A DNA stretch of 6,358 nucleotides from an uncultured Collinsella sp. (GTDB lineage: Bacteria; Actinomycetota; Coriobacteriia; Coriobacteriales; Coriobacteriaceae), in assembly GCA_900555585.1 (NCBI GenBank), contig USLT01000041.1, positions 1 through 6,358 on the forward strand, written 5' to 3'. Below the pieces are notes generated by a model that made no database searches, was not told the DNA's origin, and saw nothing but the letters and a program-made list of their open reading frames with translations. This document shows positions 1 to 5,222 of the stretch, piece by piece; the first letter of the stretch is position 1; the number at the start of each line of letters is the position of its first letter. Both the position numbers and the translations under genes were made by a program.

Positions 1-29
1 CGTCCCATACACTTTGCGAGCGTATTGGC

Positions 30-36
30 GAAGGAG
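30..36 (+). promoter_or_regulatory. Ribosome binding site that sets the start of the MgtE-like gene
   Basis: GAAGGAG lies 4 nt before the ATG at 41. This fixes the start at 41, not at the in-frame TTG at 14, which has no Shine-Dalgarno sequence in view. The same context, GAAGGAGCAC plus one base plus ATG, recurs before dnaB (3689-3702), so a short 4-nt spacer seems normal in this genome. Bases 1-29 show nothing I can assign; the promoter and any leader of this operon lie mostly outside the window. Confidence 0.85.
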
Positions 37-40
37 CACT

Positions 41-1921
41 ATGAACTACCTATCCGAGATGCTTCGGCTTCCCGTTCTCGATGTGAACGGCGAGAAGCTC
101 GGCATCGTCAATGATTTCGGCATCGCCACGGGCGAGGTCTTCCCCCATGTGACGTCCCTGGCGTTCCAGGGCCCGGGCAAGACCCCATTCATGATCAGCT
201 GGCGCAAGTACGTCGACCATGTCGACGACACGGGCGTCCACCTCAACTGCCCGGATACCGATATCCGCTTCTCGTACCTGCAGCCCGACGAGGTGCTGCT
301 GGCCCGCGACATCCTCAACAAGCAGATCGTCGACACGCAGGGCATGAAGGTCGTCCGCGTGAACGATATCAAGTTCTCCGTCTCGGGCGAGAACCAGCTG
401 CAGCTGCGCCTGCTCGGCGCGGAGGTCGGCGCGCGCGGCCTGCTCCGCGCGATCCATCCCGCGCTCGAGCGCGCCGTGGAGCGCATCGCGAAGGCGCTGG
501 GCAAACCGCTCGGCGAGGATATCATCGCCTGGTCCTACATGGACCTGCTCGAGCGCTCGACCCAGAACATCAAGCTCTCCGTCTCGCATAAGACGCTCGA
601 CGAGCTGCATCCCGCCGATATCGCCGACATCATCGAGCAGCTCGACCCGAGGCTGCGCAGCCAGGTCTTCGCCCAGCTCGACACCGCGCAGGCGGCGGAG
701 GCGATCGCGGAGCTCGATGACGACGAGCTCGTCGCCGAGATGCTCGAGGGCATGACCGATCGCGACGCCTCGTCGATGCTCGCGCTCATGGACCCCGACG
801 ACGCCGTCGAGCTCATCGAGGAGCTCGGCAACGAGAAGGCGGAGAAGCTCCTGCGCCTCATGGGCGTGAAGGAGGAGAAGGCGATCCGCAACCTGCTCGG
901 CTACGAGGAGGACACCGCGGGCCGCATCATGACGAGCGACTTCGTGGCGCTTCCGTCCACCGCGACCGTGCAGGACGCGATCGACGCCATCCGCAAGCTC
1001 GATGACGACTTCGAGAGCGTCTACTACGTCTACACCACCGATCCCTCCGGCATGCTGACCGGCGTGCTGTCCCTGCGCACGCTGATCGTCGCCGAGCGCG
1101 ACGACCGGCTCTCCGACCTGGCGTACCGCGATGTCGTCTGGGTCGCGCCCGATCTGGACCAGGAGCAGGTCACCGAGGAGATGACCAAGTACGACCTGGT
1201 GGCGATCCCGGTCTGCGACGAGAACCGCCACATGCTCGGTATCGTCACCTTCGACGACGCCATGGACGTCATCGCCGAGGAGCACCAGGAGGACCTGCAG
1301 ATCGCCGGCCTCTCCTCCGGCGAGTCGACCACGGGCGAGTCCGCGCACTCCTTCGTGTGGTTCGCGCAGCGCCAGTACTGGATCGTCGTCTGGGCCATAG
1401 CCGCGTGCGCCATCGCCGCCATCGCGGTGAGTGCTCCGGAGGGTATCGCGCCCACGGCTGACGTGACGGGCATCATAACGGGGCAGGGCCTCTACGCCCT
1501 CATGCCGATCTCGATCATGCCGGTGGTGCTGCTCGCCGCCATGCGCATGACGGCCTTCGTCAAGAACAGCTTCCTGGAGTACGACGAGCGCGAGGACGAG
1601 CCGCGGCCGTATCTGGGCTTCTTCGTGAAGTCGACCTTCATCGGCCTGGTGCTGGCGGCCGTCGTGTACCTGTGCGGCGAGCTCATGGCGACCACGCTGT
1701 TCGCCGCTGCGCAGCCCGACGCCATCCTGACCTATCTGGCCTGCTTCCGCAGCGCCGCGCTGGTCATCGCCGCTACCTACGCGAGCGCCGTGATCTACTT
1801 CGCCGTGCTCGTCCGCGGCGAGGAGCGCGACCGCGGCACCTCGGGAACCTCGTTGACCTTCGCGGCGGTGCTCGTCACCGCCCTGGCGTACACGGTGCTC
1901 GGCGCCGCGCCGTTGCTGTAG
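41..1921 (+). CDS. PRC-barrel / MgtE N-domain / CBS-pair membrane protein, probable Mg2+ transport or sensing
   Basis: The 626-residue protein is probably in the cytoplasmic membrane with a large cytosolic N-terminal part. Residues about 5-80 and 88-126 look like two PRC-barrel segments; the second has a DILNKQIVDTQG...VVRVNDIKF pattern. Residues about 185-291 form the acidic helical MgtE N domain, with repeated (H/D)P..(I/V)...I/L-E-L units. The linker EEDTAGRIMTSDFV (about 289-302) is a MgtE-family hallmark and leads into CBS domains at about 296-355 and 361-419. In MgtE channels these N and CBS domains bind Mg2+ and close the pore when internal Mg2+ is high. Five hydrophobic helices follow at about 446-465, 483-505, 528-553, 564-590 and 604-624. 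Five helices match MgtE, but I do not see the GGNAGxQ-type motif of its second helix, so the membrane part is strongly divergent or of another family. The start at 41 follows from its ribosome binding site. An NRAMP-type transporter gene begins 15 nt after the stop, which implies an operon. The Mg2+ link is firm for the cytosolic domains; transport by this protein itself is inferred. Confidence 0.85.
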   Translation: MNYLSEMLRLPVLDVNGEKLGIVNDFGIATGEVFPHVTSLAFQGPGKTPFMISWRKYVDHVDDTGVHLNCPDTDIRFSYLQPDEVLLARDILNKQIVDTQGMKVVRVNDIKFSVSGENQLQLRLLGAEVGARGLLRAIHPALERAVERIAKALGKPLGEDIIAWSYMDLLERSTQNIKLSVSHKTLDELHPADIADIIEQLDPRLRSQVFAQLDTAQAAEAIAELDDDELVAEMLEGMTDRDASSMLALMDPDDAVELIEELGNEKAEKLLRLMGVKEEKAIRNLLGYEEDTAGRIMTSDFVALPSTATVQDAIDAIRKLDDDFESVYYVYTTDPSGMLTGVLSLRTLIVAERDDRLSDLAYRDVVWVAPDLDQEQVTEEMTKYDLVAIPVCDENRHMLGIVTFDDAMDVIAEEHQEDLQIAGLSSGESTTGESAHSFVWFAQRQYWIVVWAIAACAIAAIAVSAPEGIAPTADVTGIITGQGLYALMPISIMPVVLLAAMRMTAFVKNSFLEYDEREDEPRPYLGFFVKSTFIGLVLAAVVYLCGELMATTLFAAAQPDAILTYLACFRSAALVIAATYASAVIYFAVLVRGEERDRGTSGTSLTFAAVLVTALAYTVLGAAPLL

Positions 1922-1936
1922 GGTGGCGGATCGTCG

Positions 1937-3178
1937 ATGCAACAAGAGACCAAGCAGAAACTGACCGTCGCCACCGTGCTCGGAGCCATGGGCCCGGGCC
2001 TGCTCGCCGCCCTCTCGGGCAACGACGCGGGCGGCATCGCGACGTACTCCAGCGCGGGTGCGAGCTATGGTTACGGGACGCTTTGGATGCTGCCCGTGAT
2101 GGCGCTGCTCCTCATCGTGGTGCAGGAGACCGCGGCGAGGTGCGGTTGCGTGACGGGCAAGGGCTTCGCCTCGCTCATCCGCGAGAAGTTCGGCGTGCGT
2201 AAGAGCGCGCTGGCGATGGCCGCCCTGCTGATCGCCAACACCGCCGTGACCATCTCCGAGTTCGCGGGCATCGCGAGCGGCCTGGCGCTCTTCGGCGTGC
2301 CCAAGACGGTGTCGGTCCCTCTGGTGGCGCTCCTGGTCTGGATGCTCACCATGTCGGGCAGCTTCCGTCGCATCGAGAAGATCCTGCTGCTGGTGAGCTG
2401 CGTCTTCGTCACCTACATCGTCGCGGCGTTCCTGGCCGGCCCCAACTGGGGCGAGGTAGCCATGGCGACGGTCACGCCCCATCTGGTGAACGAGCCGCAG
2501 TACGTCTCCCTGCTCGTCGCCACCATCGGCACCACCATCGCGCCCTGGATGATCTTCCTGGCGCAGAACAACGTGGTCGACAAGAACATCGACGAGGACG
2601 GTATCGTCCTTCAGCGCATCGACACCGCCACCGGCTCCATCATCGCCTGCGCCATCGCGTGGTTCATCATCGTGACGACCGGCGCCGTCCTGCATCCCGC
2701 GGGCATCGAGGTCGCCGACGCGGCCGACGCCGCGCTCGCGCTCGAGCCCATCGCCGGCGAGTTCTCCACGATCCTCTTCGCCTCGGGGCTGGTCGCCGCG
2801 AGCTTCTTGGCGGCATGCGTGCTGCCCGGCGTCACCTCGAGCGCCATCTGCGAGGCGTTCGGCTGGGAGCGCGGCGCCGACCGCAGCTGGGACGAGGCCC
2901 CGGTCTATCGCGGCATCATCACCGCCGTCATCGCAGCCTCGGCGCTGCTGGTCATCATGCCCGGCGTCGACCTCTTCCAGATCATGATGAGCGCGCAGGT
3001 CATCAACGGCGTGCTGCTGCCCGTCCTCCTCGTCTTCCTGGTCTTCATCGCCCAGGACAAGCACATCATGGGCAAGTATCGCAACGGCCGCGCCTGGAAC
3101 GTCCTCACCTGGGGCACCATCATCTTGATCACCGTCCTGACCGTGGTGATGTTCGGCCTGCAGGCGCTCGGGTACTAG
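1937..3178 (+). CDS. NRAMP-family divalent metal transporter, NRMT-like (probable Mg2+ importer)
   Basis: A 413-residue membrane protein of the SLC11/NRAMP family. The N-terminal GPGLLAALSGNDAGG...AGASYGYGTLW (about 19-50) aligns with NRAMP helix 1 (GPGFLAAIGYIDPGN...AGASYGYQLLW), and V72-T-G-K-G matches the following loop. Classical NRAMPs bind Mn2+/Fe2+ with the Asp and Asn of DPGN in helix 1 and the Met of MPH in helix 6. Here helix 1 reads D30-A-G-G33, and helix 6 reads T199-T-I-A202-P-W204. The Asp is kept, but Asn becomes Gly, Met becomes Ala and His becomes Trp. Loss of the soft sulfur ligand and altered DPGN/MPH motifs are described for NRAMP-related Mg2+ transporters, so Mg2+ (possibly also Mn2+) is the likely substrate. 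About 11 hydrophobic segments are visible. The gene starts 15 nt after the MgtE-like gene with only a weak Shine-Dalgarno (GGGTGG or GGCGGA, 1921-1930), so translational coupling is plausible. No clear terminator follows. Family assignment is strong; substrate is inferred. Confidence 0.9.
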   Translation: MQQETKQKLTVATVLGAMGPGLLAALSGNDAGGIATYSSAGASYGYGTLWMLPVMALLLIVVQETAARCGCVTGKGFASLIREKFGVRKSALAMAALLIANTAVTISEFAGIASGLALFGVPKTVSVPLVALLVWMLTMSGSFRRIEKILLLVSCVFVTYIVAAFLAGPNWGEVAMATVTPHLVNEPQYVSLLVATIGTTIAPWMIFLAQNNVVDKNIDEDGIVLQRIDTATGSIIACAIAWFIIVTTGAVLHPAGIEVADAADAALALEPIAGEFSTILFASGLVAASFLAACVLPGVTSSAICEAFGWERGADRSWDEAPVYRGIITAVIAASALLVIMPGVDLFQIMMSAQVINGVLLPVLLVFLVFIAQDKHIMGKYRNGRAWNVLTWGTIILITVLTVVMFGLQALGY

Positions 3179-3199
3179 GCCGCCGCGCGACGCCCCCCG

Positions 3200-3208
3200 C
3201 TTTCCACA
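3200..3208 (+). promoter_or_regulatory. Relaxed DnaA-box-like 9-mer
   Basis: CTTTCCACA matches the relaxed consensus TTWTNCACA at 8 of 9 positions (first base differs). It is on the opposite strand to the stronger boxes at 3414-3463, so the two sets face each other across the AT-rich core. It lies about 20 nt after the transporter stop. One such match can occur by chance; its weight comes only from the cluster. Confidence 0.3.
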
Positions 3209-3281
3209 GCCCGGCATGCATGCTGCTGGTTGCAGGAATCTGCGACCACTCGCCTTTTGTATGGGAACCTTCAAGCTCACC

Positions 3282-3309
3282 TTTACCGTTTACCTGCGCG
3301 TTGTATATT
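3282..3309 (+). promoter_or_regulatory. Possible distal promoter in the AT-rich region
   Basis: A TTTACC -35 (3282-3287, 4 of 6 to TTGACA) is spaced 16 bp from a TATATT -10 (3304-3309, 5 of 6 to TATAAT). A transcript would start near 3316 and give dnaB a leader of about 385 nt that includes the interlocked inverted repeats at 3471-3528. AT-rich DNA yields such matches by chance, and the -35 overlaps the GGTAWW repeat family, so this is a weak call. Confidence 0.25.
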
Positions 3310-3338
3310 TACAAAGCATCTACCAGGTATTTCACTGC

Positions 3339-3347
3339 TTCTTCACA
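3339..3347 (+). promoter_or_regulatory. Relaxed DnaA-box-like 9-mer
   Basis: TTCTTCACA matches TTWTNCACA at 8 of 9 positions (third base differs). It sits in the AT-rich core between the relaxed box at 3200 and the strong boxes from 3414. It is supported only by the neighbouring sites. Confidence 0.25.
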
Positions 3348-3413
3348 GATGTATCGGGTAAGCAACCTGCAAGTTTAAGGTAAATAGTGAATAACGCCAG
3401 GTAATTGGTTGGC

Positions 3414-3463
3414 TGTGGAAAACTATTTTTCTATGAACAGCAAACTGTGGAAAACGTGGAAAA
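3414..3463 (-). promoter_or_regulatory. Cluster of three DnaA-box-like sites
   Basis: TGTGGAAAA occurs at 3414-3422 and 3446-3454, and CGTGGAAAA follows directly at 3455-3463. Read on the minus strand these are TTTTCCACA, TTTTCCACA and TTTTCCACG. The first two match TTWTNCACA at all nine positions and the third at eight. All point the same way, and the last two are head-to-tail without a spacer. Tandem TGTGGAAAAC sequences are typical of bacterial origin regions and of promoters controlled by DnaA. The cluster sits in the AT trough 237-286 bp before the dnaB start. DnaA binding is inferred from sequence only. Confidence 0.55.
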
Positions 3464-3470
3464 CCGTCAT

Positions 3471-3528
3471 TTTCCCAGCCAATCGACACAGGGGTTTTAC
3501 CCGGTCGGTGGGAAATCTGCAAAACCCC
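3471..3528 (+). repeat. Two interlocked perfect inverted repeats (pseudoknot order)
   Basis: TTTCCCA (3471-3477) is perfectly complementary to TGGGAAA (3509-3515). GGGGTTTT (3491-3498) is perfectly complementary to AAAACCCC (3521-3528). The arms alternate A-B-A'-B', the order of an H-type pseudoknot or of two competing hairpins. TTTTCC at 3470-3475 could instead pair with GGAAAA at 3458-3463 across a 6-nt loop. No U-rich tract follows AAAACCCC, so it is not an ordinary terminator. It could be a structured dnaB leader if transcription begins upstream, or DNA-level symmetry for proteins. Confidence 0.4.
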
Positions 3529-3621
3529 AGGTTCTCGGAGCAAGGTCGGAGCTTGACAAGAGTGGTCGCCTTCGCTTCGTGCCTGCTCGCCACGCCGTCG
3601 AGATGAAGCCGGCTGCGGCTG

Positions 3622-3650
3622 TTGCCCGATTCGCCGCATCGCATGATAAT
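3622..3650 (+). promoter_or_regulatory. Probable dnaB promoter
   Basis: TTGCCC (3622-3627, 4 of 6 to TTGACA) and GATAAT (3645-3650, 5 of 6 to TATAAT) are separated by the preferred 17 bp. Transcription would begin near 3657, giving a leader of about 43 nt before the dnaB ATG. This is the best sigma70-type match close to dnaB, in sequence that is otherwise GC-rich. Confidence 0.55.
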
Positions 3651-3688
3651 GAAAAGCCGCATGAGCCGAATCGTCGGCGCGAGACCAT

Positions 3689-3695
3689 GAAGGAG
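3689..3695 (+). promoter_or_regulatory. dnaB ribosome binding site
   Basis: GAAGGAG ends 4 nt before the ATG at 3700. A second in-frame ATG at 3709 would be 13 nt away, too far for good use, so 3700 is preferred. The site and spacer match those of the gene starting at 41. Confidence 0.8.
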
Positions 3696-3699
3696 CACG

Positions 3700-5094
3700 A
3701 TGGACGCGATGAGCGAAAACGGATGGGGCTCCGCCGGCGTCACAGACCGCGGCGCGCAGCTCACCCCGCCCAATAACATCCAGGCGGAGGCGAACGTCCT
3801 CGCCGCGATGCTGCTGAGCGGCGAGGTCGTCGAGGAGGCCCTCGTCGAGCTGGTCCCCGACGACTTCTACCGCCCCACGCACAGGACGATCTTCATGGCG
3901 ATGCACGACATGTACGATCGCAGCATGCCGATCGACGCCATCACCCTGATCGACTACCTCAACTCCATCAACAAGCTCGAGTCCGTGGGCGGCGAGGCCT
4001 ATATCCTCGAGCTCATGGGCAAGACGCTCTCGCTGGTCAGCTGGCAGCACCATGCGGGGATCGTCCGGCGCGACTCGATGCTCCGCGAGATCATCGGCGC
4101 CACCAACCAGATCAACGCGCTCGCCTACAACGCTCCGACCGACACCAAGGAGGTCATCGAGCGCGCGGAGAGCATGCTGCTGTCCGTCACGGCACGCGAG
4201 GTGAAGAGCTCCTACCAGCCCCTGACCGAGTTCATGGTTGAGGCCTACAAGGAGGCCGAGGAGGTCTGCGCCGCCGGCGGCGTCGCCCAGGGCGTCCCCA
4301 CCGGCTACCCGAGCCTCGACCGCATGCTCATGGGCTTCCGCGAGGGCCAGCTCGTCATCATCGGCGCGCGCCCCGCCGTCGGTAAGACCTCGTTCGCCCT
4401 GAACCTCGCCCTCAACGCGGCGGCGGCCGGATACACCGTCGGCTTCTTCTCGCTCGAGATGTCGGGCAAGGAAATCGCCCAGCGCCTGATCTGCGCCCAT
4501 GCGCAGGTCGACATGTCGCACTTCCGCACGGGCCGCATCTCGCCCCAGGAGTGGGCCAACATCAACGAGGCGACGCAGGAGCTGTCCAAGCTCGACATCC
4601 TCATCGACGACACCCCGGGCACGACCATCACCGAGATGCGCGCGAAGGCCCGCCGCATGCTGCACAACAAGGAGCACGCGATCATCATCCTGGACTACCT
4701 GCAGCTCGTGAGCCCGCCCGCCGGGCGCCGCGCCGAGTCGCGCGCCGTCGAGGTCTCCGAGATGTCGCGAGCCCTCAAGATCATGGCGAAGGAGCTCAAG
4801 GTCCCCGTCATCTCGCTGTCCCAGCTCTCCCGTCAGGTCGAGAGCCGAACGGGCAAGCGCCCGCAGCTGTCCGACCTGCGCGAATCGGGCTCGATCGAGC
4901 AGGACGCCGACATCGTCATGTTCCTGGACCGCTCGAGCTCCGAGCAGGAGGCCGCCCGCGACGACCGCCCCGACGAGGGCATCACGCGGATCGTCCTGGC
5001 GAAGAACCGTTCCGGTCCCATCGGCGACGTCGACCTGGTCTTCCTGCCGTCCTCGACGAAGTTCTACGAGCTCAACGAGCACGCAGACGAGTAG
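3700..5094 (+). CDS. dnaB: Replicative DNA helicase DnaB
   Basis: A complete 464-residue DnaB, within the usual 440-470 range. The hexameric helicase unwinds DNA ahead of the replication fork with ATP and interacts with primase. The N-terminal helical domain spans about 22-125, opening with PPNNIQAEANVLAAMLL, where most family members have PPHNLEAEQSVLGAML. A linker leads to the RecA-like motor from about residue 197. Visible motor motifs are Walker A GARPAVGKTS (222-231, Lys229), SLEM with the catalytic Glu253, Walker B AIIILDYLQL (327-336, Asp332), SLSQLSR (372-378, Gln375), DLRESGSIEQDAD (392-404) and KNRSGPIG with the likely arginine finger Arg437. No intein interrupts the Walker A or other motor motifs, which are common intein sites in DnaB. 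The gene follows a 521-bp AT-rich gap and has its own promoter candidate; purA follows after 128 bp. The ribosomal genes rpsR-rplI, often found upstream of dnaB, are not here. Confidence 0.98.
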   Translation: MDAMSENGWGSAGVTDRGAQLTPPNNIQAEANVLAAMLLSGEVVEEALVELVPDDFYRPTHRTIFMAMHDMYDRSMPIDAITLIDYLNSINKLESVGGEAYILELMGKTLSLVSWQHHAGIVRRDSMLREIIGATNQINALAYNAPTDTKEVIERAESMLLSVTAREVKSSYQPLTEFMVEAYKEAEEVCAAGGVAQGVPTGYPSLDRMLMGFREGQLVIIGARPAVGKTSFALNLALNAAAAGYTVGFFSLEMSGKEIAQRLICAHAQVDMSHFRTGRISPQEWANINEATQELSKLDILIDDTPGTTITEMRAKARRMLHNKEHAIIILDYLQLVSPPAGRRAESRAVEVSEMSRALKIMAKELKVPVISLSQLSRQVESRTGKRPQLSDLRESGSIEQDADIVMFLDRSSSEQEAARDDRPDEGITRIVLAKNRSGPIGDVDLVFLPSSTKFYELNEHADE

Positions 5095-5111
5095 GGCGCG
5101 CCGCGCCCTTT
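5094..5111 (+). terminator. Weak terminator-like hairpin after dnaB
   Basis: GGGCGC (5094-5099) pairs perfectly with GCGCCC (5103-5108) across the loop GCC, beginning at the last base of the dnaB stop codon, and is followed by only TTT. The stem is GC-only and strong, but the U tract is too short for a confident intrinsic terminator. It may cause partial termination or protect the dnaB 3' end. Confidence 0.4.
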
Positions 5112-5144
5112 GCCGGGCAAATAGCGCAGATACCGTGTGAGGTC

Positions 5145-5171
5145 CTTGTTCGGCGTACCTGTGCCTATAAT
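5145..5171 (+). promoter_or_regulatory. Probable purA promoter
   Basis: A perfect TATAAT lies at 5166-5171 in otherwise GC-rich sequence, 51 nt before the purA ATG. The -35 is poor: CTTGTT (15-bp spacing) or TTGTTC (14-bp spacing) are the nearest options. A TG one base off the extended -10 position (5162-5163) may help. Transcription would start near 5178, just before the GGAGG/CCTCC hairpin. The weak -35 suggests an activator or modest basal activity. Confidence 0.6.
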
Positions 5172-5180
5172 AGGAACGCT

Positions 5181-5195
5181 GGAGGGTGTGCCTCC
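5181..5195 (+). promoter_or_regulatory. purA: Leader hairpin GGAGG/CCTCC before purA
   Basis: GGAGG (5181-5185) pairs perfectly with CCTCC (5191-5195) across GTGTG, at the predicted 5' end of the purA transcript. CCTCC resembles anti-Shine-Dalgarno sequence. It could instead pair with the purA ribosome binding site: CCTC (5191-5194) with GAGG (5212-5215), extended by AT/AT around one bulged base. This gives two competing structures that could switch purA translation. Both stems are short; function is inferred. Confidence 0.35.
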
Positions 5196-5213
5196 ATGAA
5201 AACGATTCTATGA
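5196..5213 (+). CDS. Possible five-codon leader ORF (MKTIL)
   Basis: ATG AAA ACG ATT CTA TGA encodes MKTIL. A GGAGG lies 10 nt upstream, although it is also the left arm of the hairpin at 5181-5195. The TGA stop overlaps the purA ribosome binding site (5212-5217), so a terminating ribosome would sit at the purA start. An ORF this short can arise by chance; its support is the placement and the upstream GGAGG. Confidence 0.25.
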   Translation: MKTIL

Positions 5214-5217
5214 GGAG
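5212..5217 (+). promoter_or_regulatory. purA: purA ribosome binding site
   Basis: GAGGAG lies 5 nt before the ATG at 5223 and supports that start. It overlaps the stop codon of the five-codon leader ORF and could pair with CCTCC at 5191-5195. Confidence 0.8.
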
Positions 5218-5222
5218 TAGTC

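Larger units (their letters stand above)
3281..3406. repeat. Dispersed GGTAWW repeat family (six copies)
   Basis: Six short related 8-mers fall within 126 bp. On the plus strand they are AGGTATTT (3325-3332), GGGTAAGC (3356-3363), AGGTAAAT (3378-3385) and AGGTAATT (3399-3406). On the minus strand they are CGGTAAAG (3281-3288) and AGGTAAAC (3288-3295), which form a tandem TTTACC-G-TTTACC on the plus strand. The copy at 3325 lies inside the odd palindrome TACC-A-GGTA (3321-3329), and CCAGGTA occurs at both 3323 and 3397. The arrangement suggests a protein-binding array beside the DnaA-like boxes. The motif is short and AT-rich, so part of the count may be compositional. Confidence 0.35.
3179..3699. 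other. AT-rich 521-bp intergenic region before dnaB; candidate origin or regulatory region
   Basis: No credible gene lies here; short open frames lack ribosome binding sites and overlap each other. GC falls to about 37%, 42% and 40% in the three 60-bp lines from 3301 to 3480 (39% overall), against roughly 67-77% in sampled coding lines. The region contains DnaA-box-like 9-mers, a family of GGTAWW repeats, interlocked inverted repeats and promoter candidates, described separately. A 10-bp palindrome GCATGCATGC sits at 3214-3223, and TTGTA/TACAA arms flank 4 nt at 3301-3314. A strong AT trough with DnaA-type sites beside a replication gene fits oriC or a DnaA-controlled promoter region. dnaA, dnaN and rpmH are not in the window, so origin status cannot be settled here. 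Confidence 0.5.

Noticed and set aside
3207..3228. Palindrome GCATGCATGC with CAGC/GCTG flanks as a terminator for the transporter gene
   Set aside because: The flanking pairs are out of register with the palindrome and no T tract follows, so it lacks the features of an intrinsic terminator.
50..3280. Very long minus-strand open frame (1076 codons) opposite the metal-transport genes
   Set aside because: Its composition is extremely rich in Arg, His, Asp and Gly, as expected for the antisense of GC-rich genes. The + strand carries two well-recognised families over the same span.
3553..3558. Perfect TTGACA -35 hexamer
   Set aside because: At 16-18 bp downstream there are only CTTCGT, TTCGTG and TCGTGC, none like a -10 box. 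The TTGCCC-17-GATAAT pair further down is a better dnaB promoter.
3405..3776. Short + and - strand open frames in the gap before dnaB
   Set aside because: They lack ribosome binding sites, overlap one another, run over the DnaA-like boxes and inverted repeats or into dnaB, and resemble no known protein.
3343..5082. Long minus-strand open frame opposite dnaB
   Set aside because: It is the antisense shadow of an intact DnaB with all motor motifs; no domain is recognisable in it.
3922..5094. Possible intein in DnaB
   Set aside because: Length is normal at 464 residues, and Walker A, Walker B and the other motor motifs are uninterrupted.
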